Shown here in pieces: positions 22,507 to 22,855 of a stretch of DNA of 22,855 bases. The DNA is from a virus: positions 1 through 22,855 of IMG/VR virus record IMGVR_UViG_3300046804_003253. One strand, 5' to 3'. Numbering within the stretch: position 1 is the stretch's first letter; the number at the start of each line of letters is the position of its first letter. Made by a program: the position numbers and the translations under genes. The notes beneath the pieces are model-generated. The model saw only the letters and a list, made by a program, of their open reading frames with translations, was not told the DNA's origin and made no database searches.

Positions 22507-22855
22507 ATGAAAAGAATAACTGAATCAGATTTATTAGCTAGAGTAGCAAGATTAGAAAATATTCTAGCATTACATGAAGGGCCTGCTGATGCTGGTAAAC
22601 CTGGATTTGACGAAGCTGGAAATAAAATTAATGCTGACGGTACTCCTGGCACTACTACTGGACAAGGCGGCTCGCAGTCTTCTTGGCCAACAACACCAGA
22701 CGCAATTAAAGCCTTCCAAAAAGCGAACGGTTTAAAAGATGACGGTCTTATTGGTCAAAAGACCATGACCGCACTACAGTCAAAAGGAATGACTCCTCCT
22801 CCAGGATTTAAACCTGTACCTAATAAAGCAGCACCTGCTAAACCTGCTGCTGCAC
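22507..22855 (+). CDS. Peptidoglycan-binding-like protein, 3' partial
   Basis: The gene starts 2 bases after the previous stop and runs off the window; 116 codons are visible. It opens MKRITESDLLARVARLENIL, a basic amphipathic helix. Residues 32-37 (PGFDEA) and the following GNKI repeat the PG-(Y/F)-DEAGNKI found at the end of the preceding protein. Next comes one PG_binding_1-like domain (residues about 62-95: DAIKAFQKANGLKDDGLIGQ, then a KTMTAL helix) with the hallmark G-x-I-G-x-x-T. A Pro/Ala/Lys-rich linker then begins, so more domains probably follow. No enzyme motif is visible in this part; a lysozyme or amidase domain could lie beyond the window. The preceding CDS ends in AAGGATTT, giving a possible AAGGA ribosome site. 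Confidence 0.75.
   Translation, partial: MKRITESDLLARVARLENILALHEGPADAGKPGFDEAGNKINADGTPGTTTGQGGSQSSWPTTPDAIKAFQKANGLKDDGLIGQKTMTALQSKGMTPPPGFKPVPNKAAPAKPAAA

Overview
This window is part of the late (virion) gene cluster of a T4-like contractile-tailed phage (myovirus). The evidence is a set of recognisable T4-type proteins: prohead scaffold gp22, capsid gp23, neck gp13 and gp14, sheath stabiliser gp15, sheath gp18, tube gp19, head-completion nuclease gp4, and terminase gp16 and gp17. The DNA is AT-rich. The short gp23 and the style of the accessory structural proteins resemble uncultured aquatic T4-like phages (pelagi-/cyano-myovirus type). This is inference: nothing in the window names the host, and no photosynthesis gene, tRNA, integrase or host gene was seen.

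Layout. 1-2133: scaffold (5' end cut off) and major capsid protein, closed by a TTCG-loop terminator. 2198-4760: late promoter and three accessory structural genes (a PA14-like protein, a Gly-rich beta protein and a small fibre-like protein). 4752-8091 (minus strand): gp14, gp15 and a Nudix hydrolase. 8097-8116: back-to-back divergent late promoters. 8134-9648: gp13, then a dNMP kinase with its own sigma70-type promoter. 9593-9928 (minus): small HNH endonuclease. 10037-13987: an oversized sheath protein and the tube protein, then a terminator. 14065-15789: a tube-fold-like protein, a small virion-type protein and gp4. 15797-17603: small terminase and two probable head-associated proteins, then a hairpin and terminator. 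17684-19285: large terminase. 19296-22855: a 780-residue protein, a two-domain peptidoglycan-binding-like protein and a third related gene cut by the window end.

How it fits together. Scaffold and gp23 build the prohead. gp16/gp17 fill it, gp4 and gp13/gp14 close the head and form the neck, and gp15/gp18/gp19 form the contractile tail. Compared with T4, where 13-14-15-16-17-18-19 run in one direction, here 14-15 are inverted away from 13 and 16-17 lie after 18-19.

The most notable signal is regulatory. Ten T4-type late promoters (consensus TATAAATA) can be seen. In six of them only 4 or 5 bases separate the element from the ATG and no Shine-Dalgarno is present, so the predicted transcripts begin at or within a base of the start codon. 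This suggests leaderless late mRNAs for gp14, the HNH protein, the tube-fold protein, gp16, gp17 and the 780-residue protein, alongside conventional leadered transcripts for the others. No stretch over 300 bases lacks a gene.
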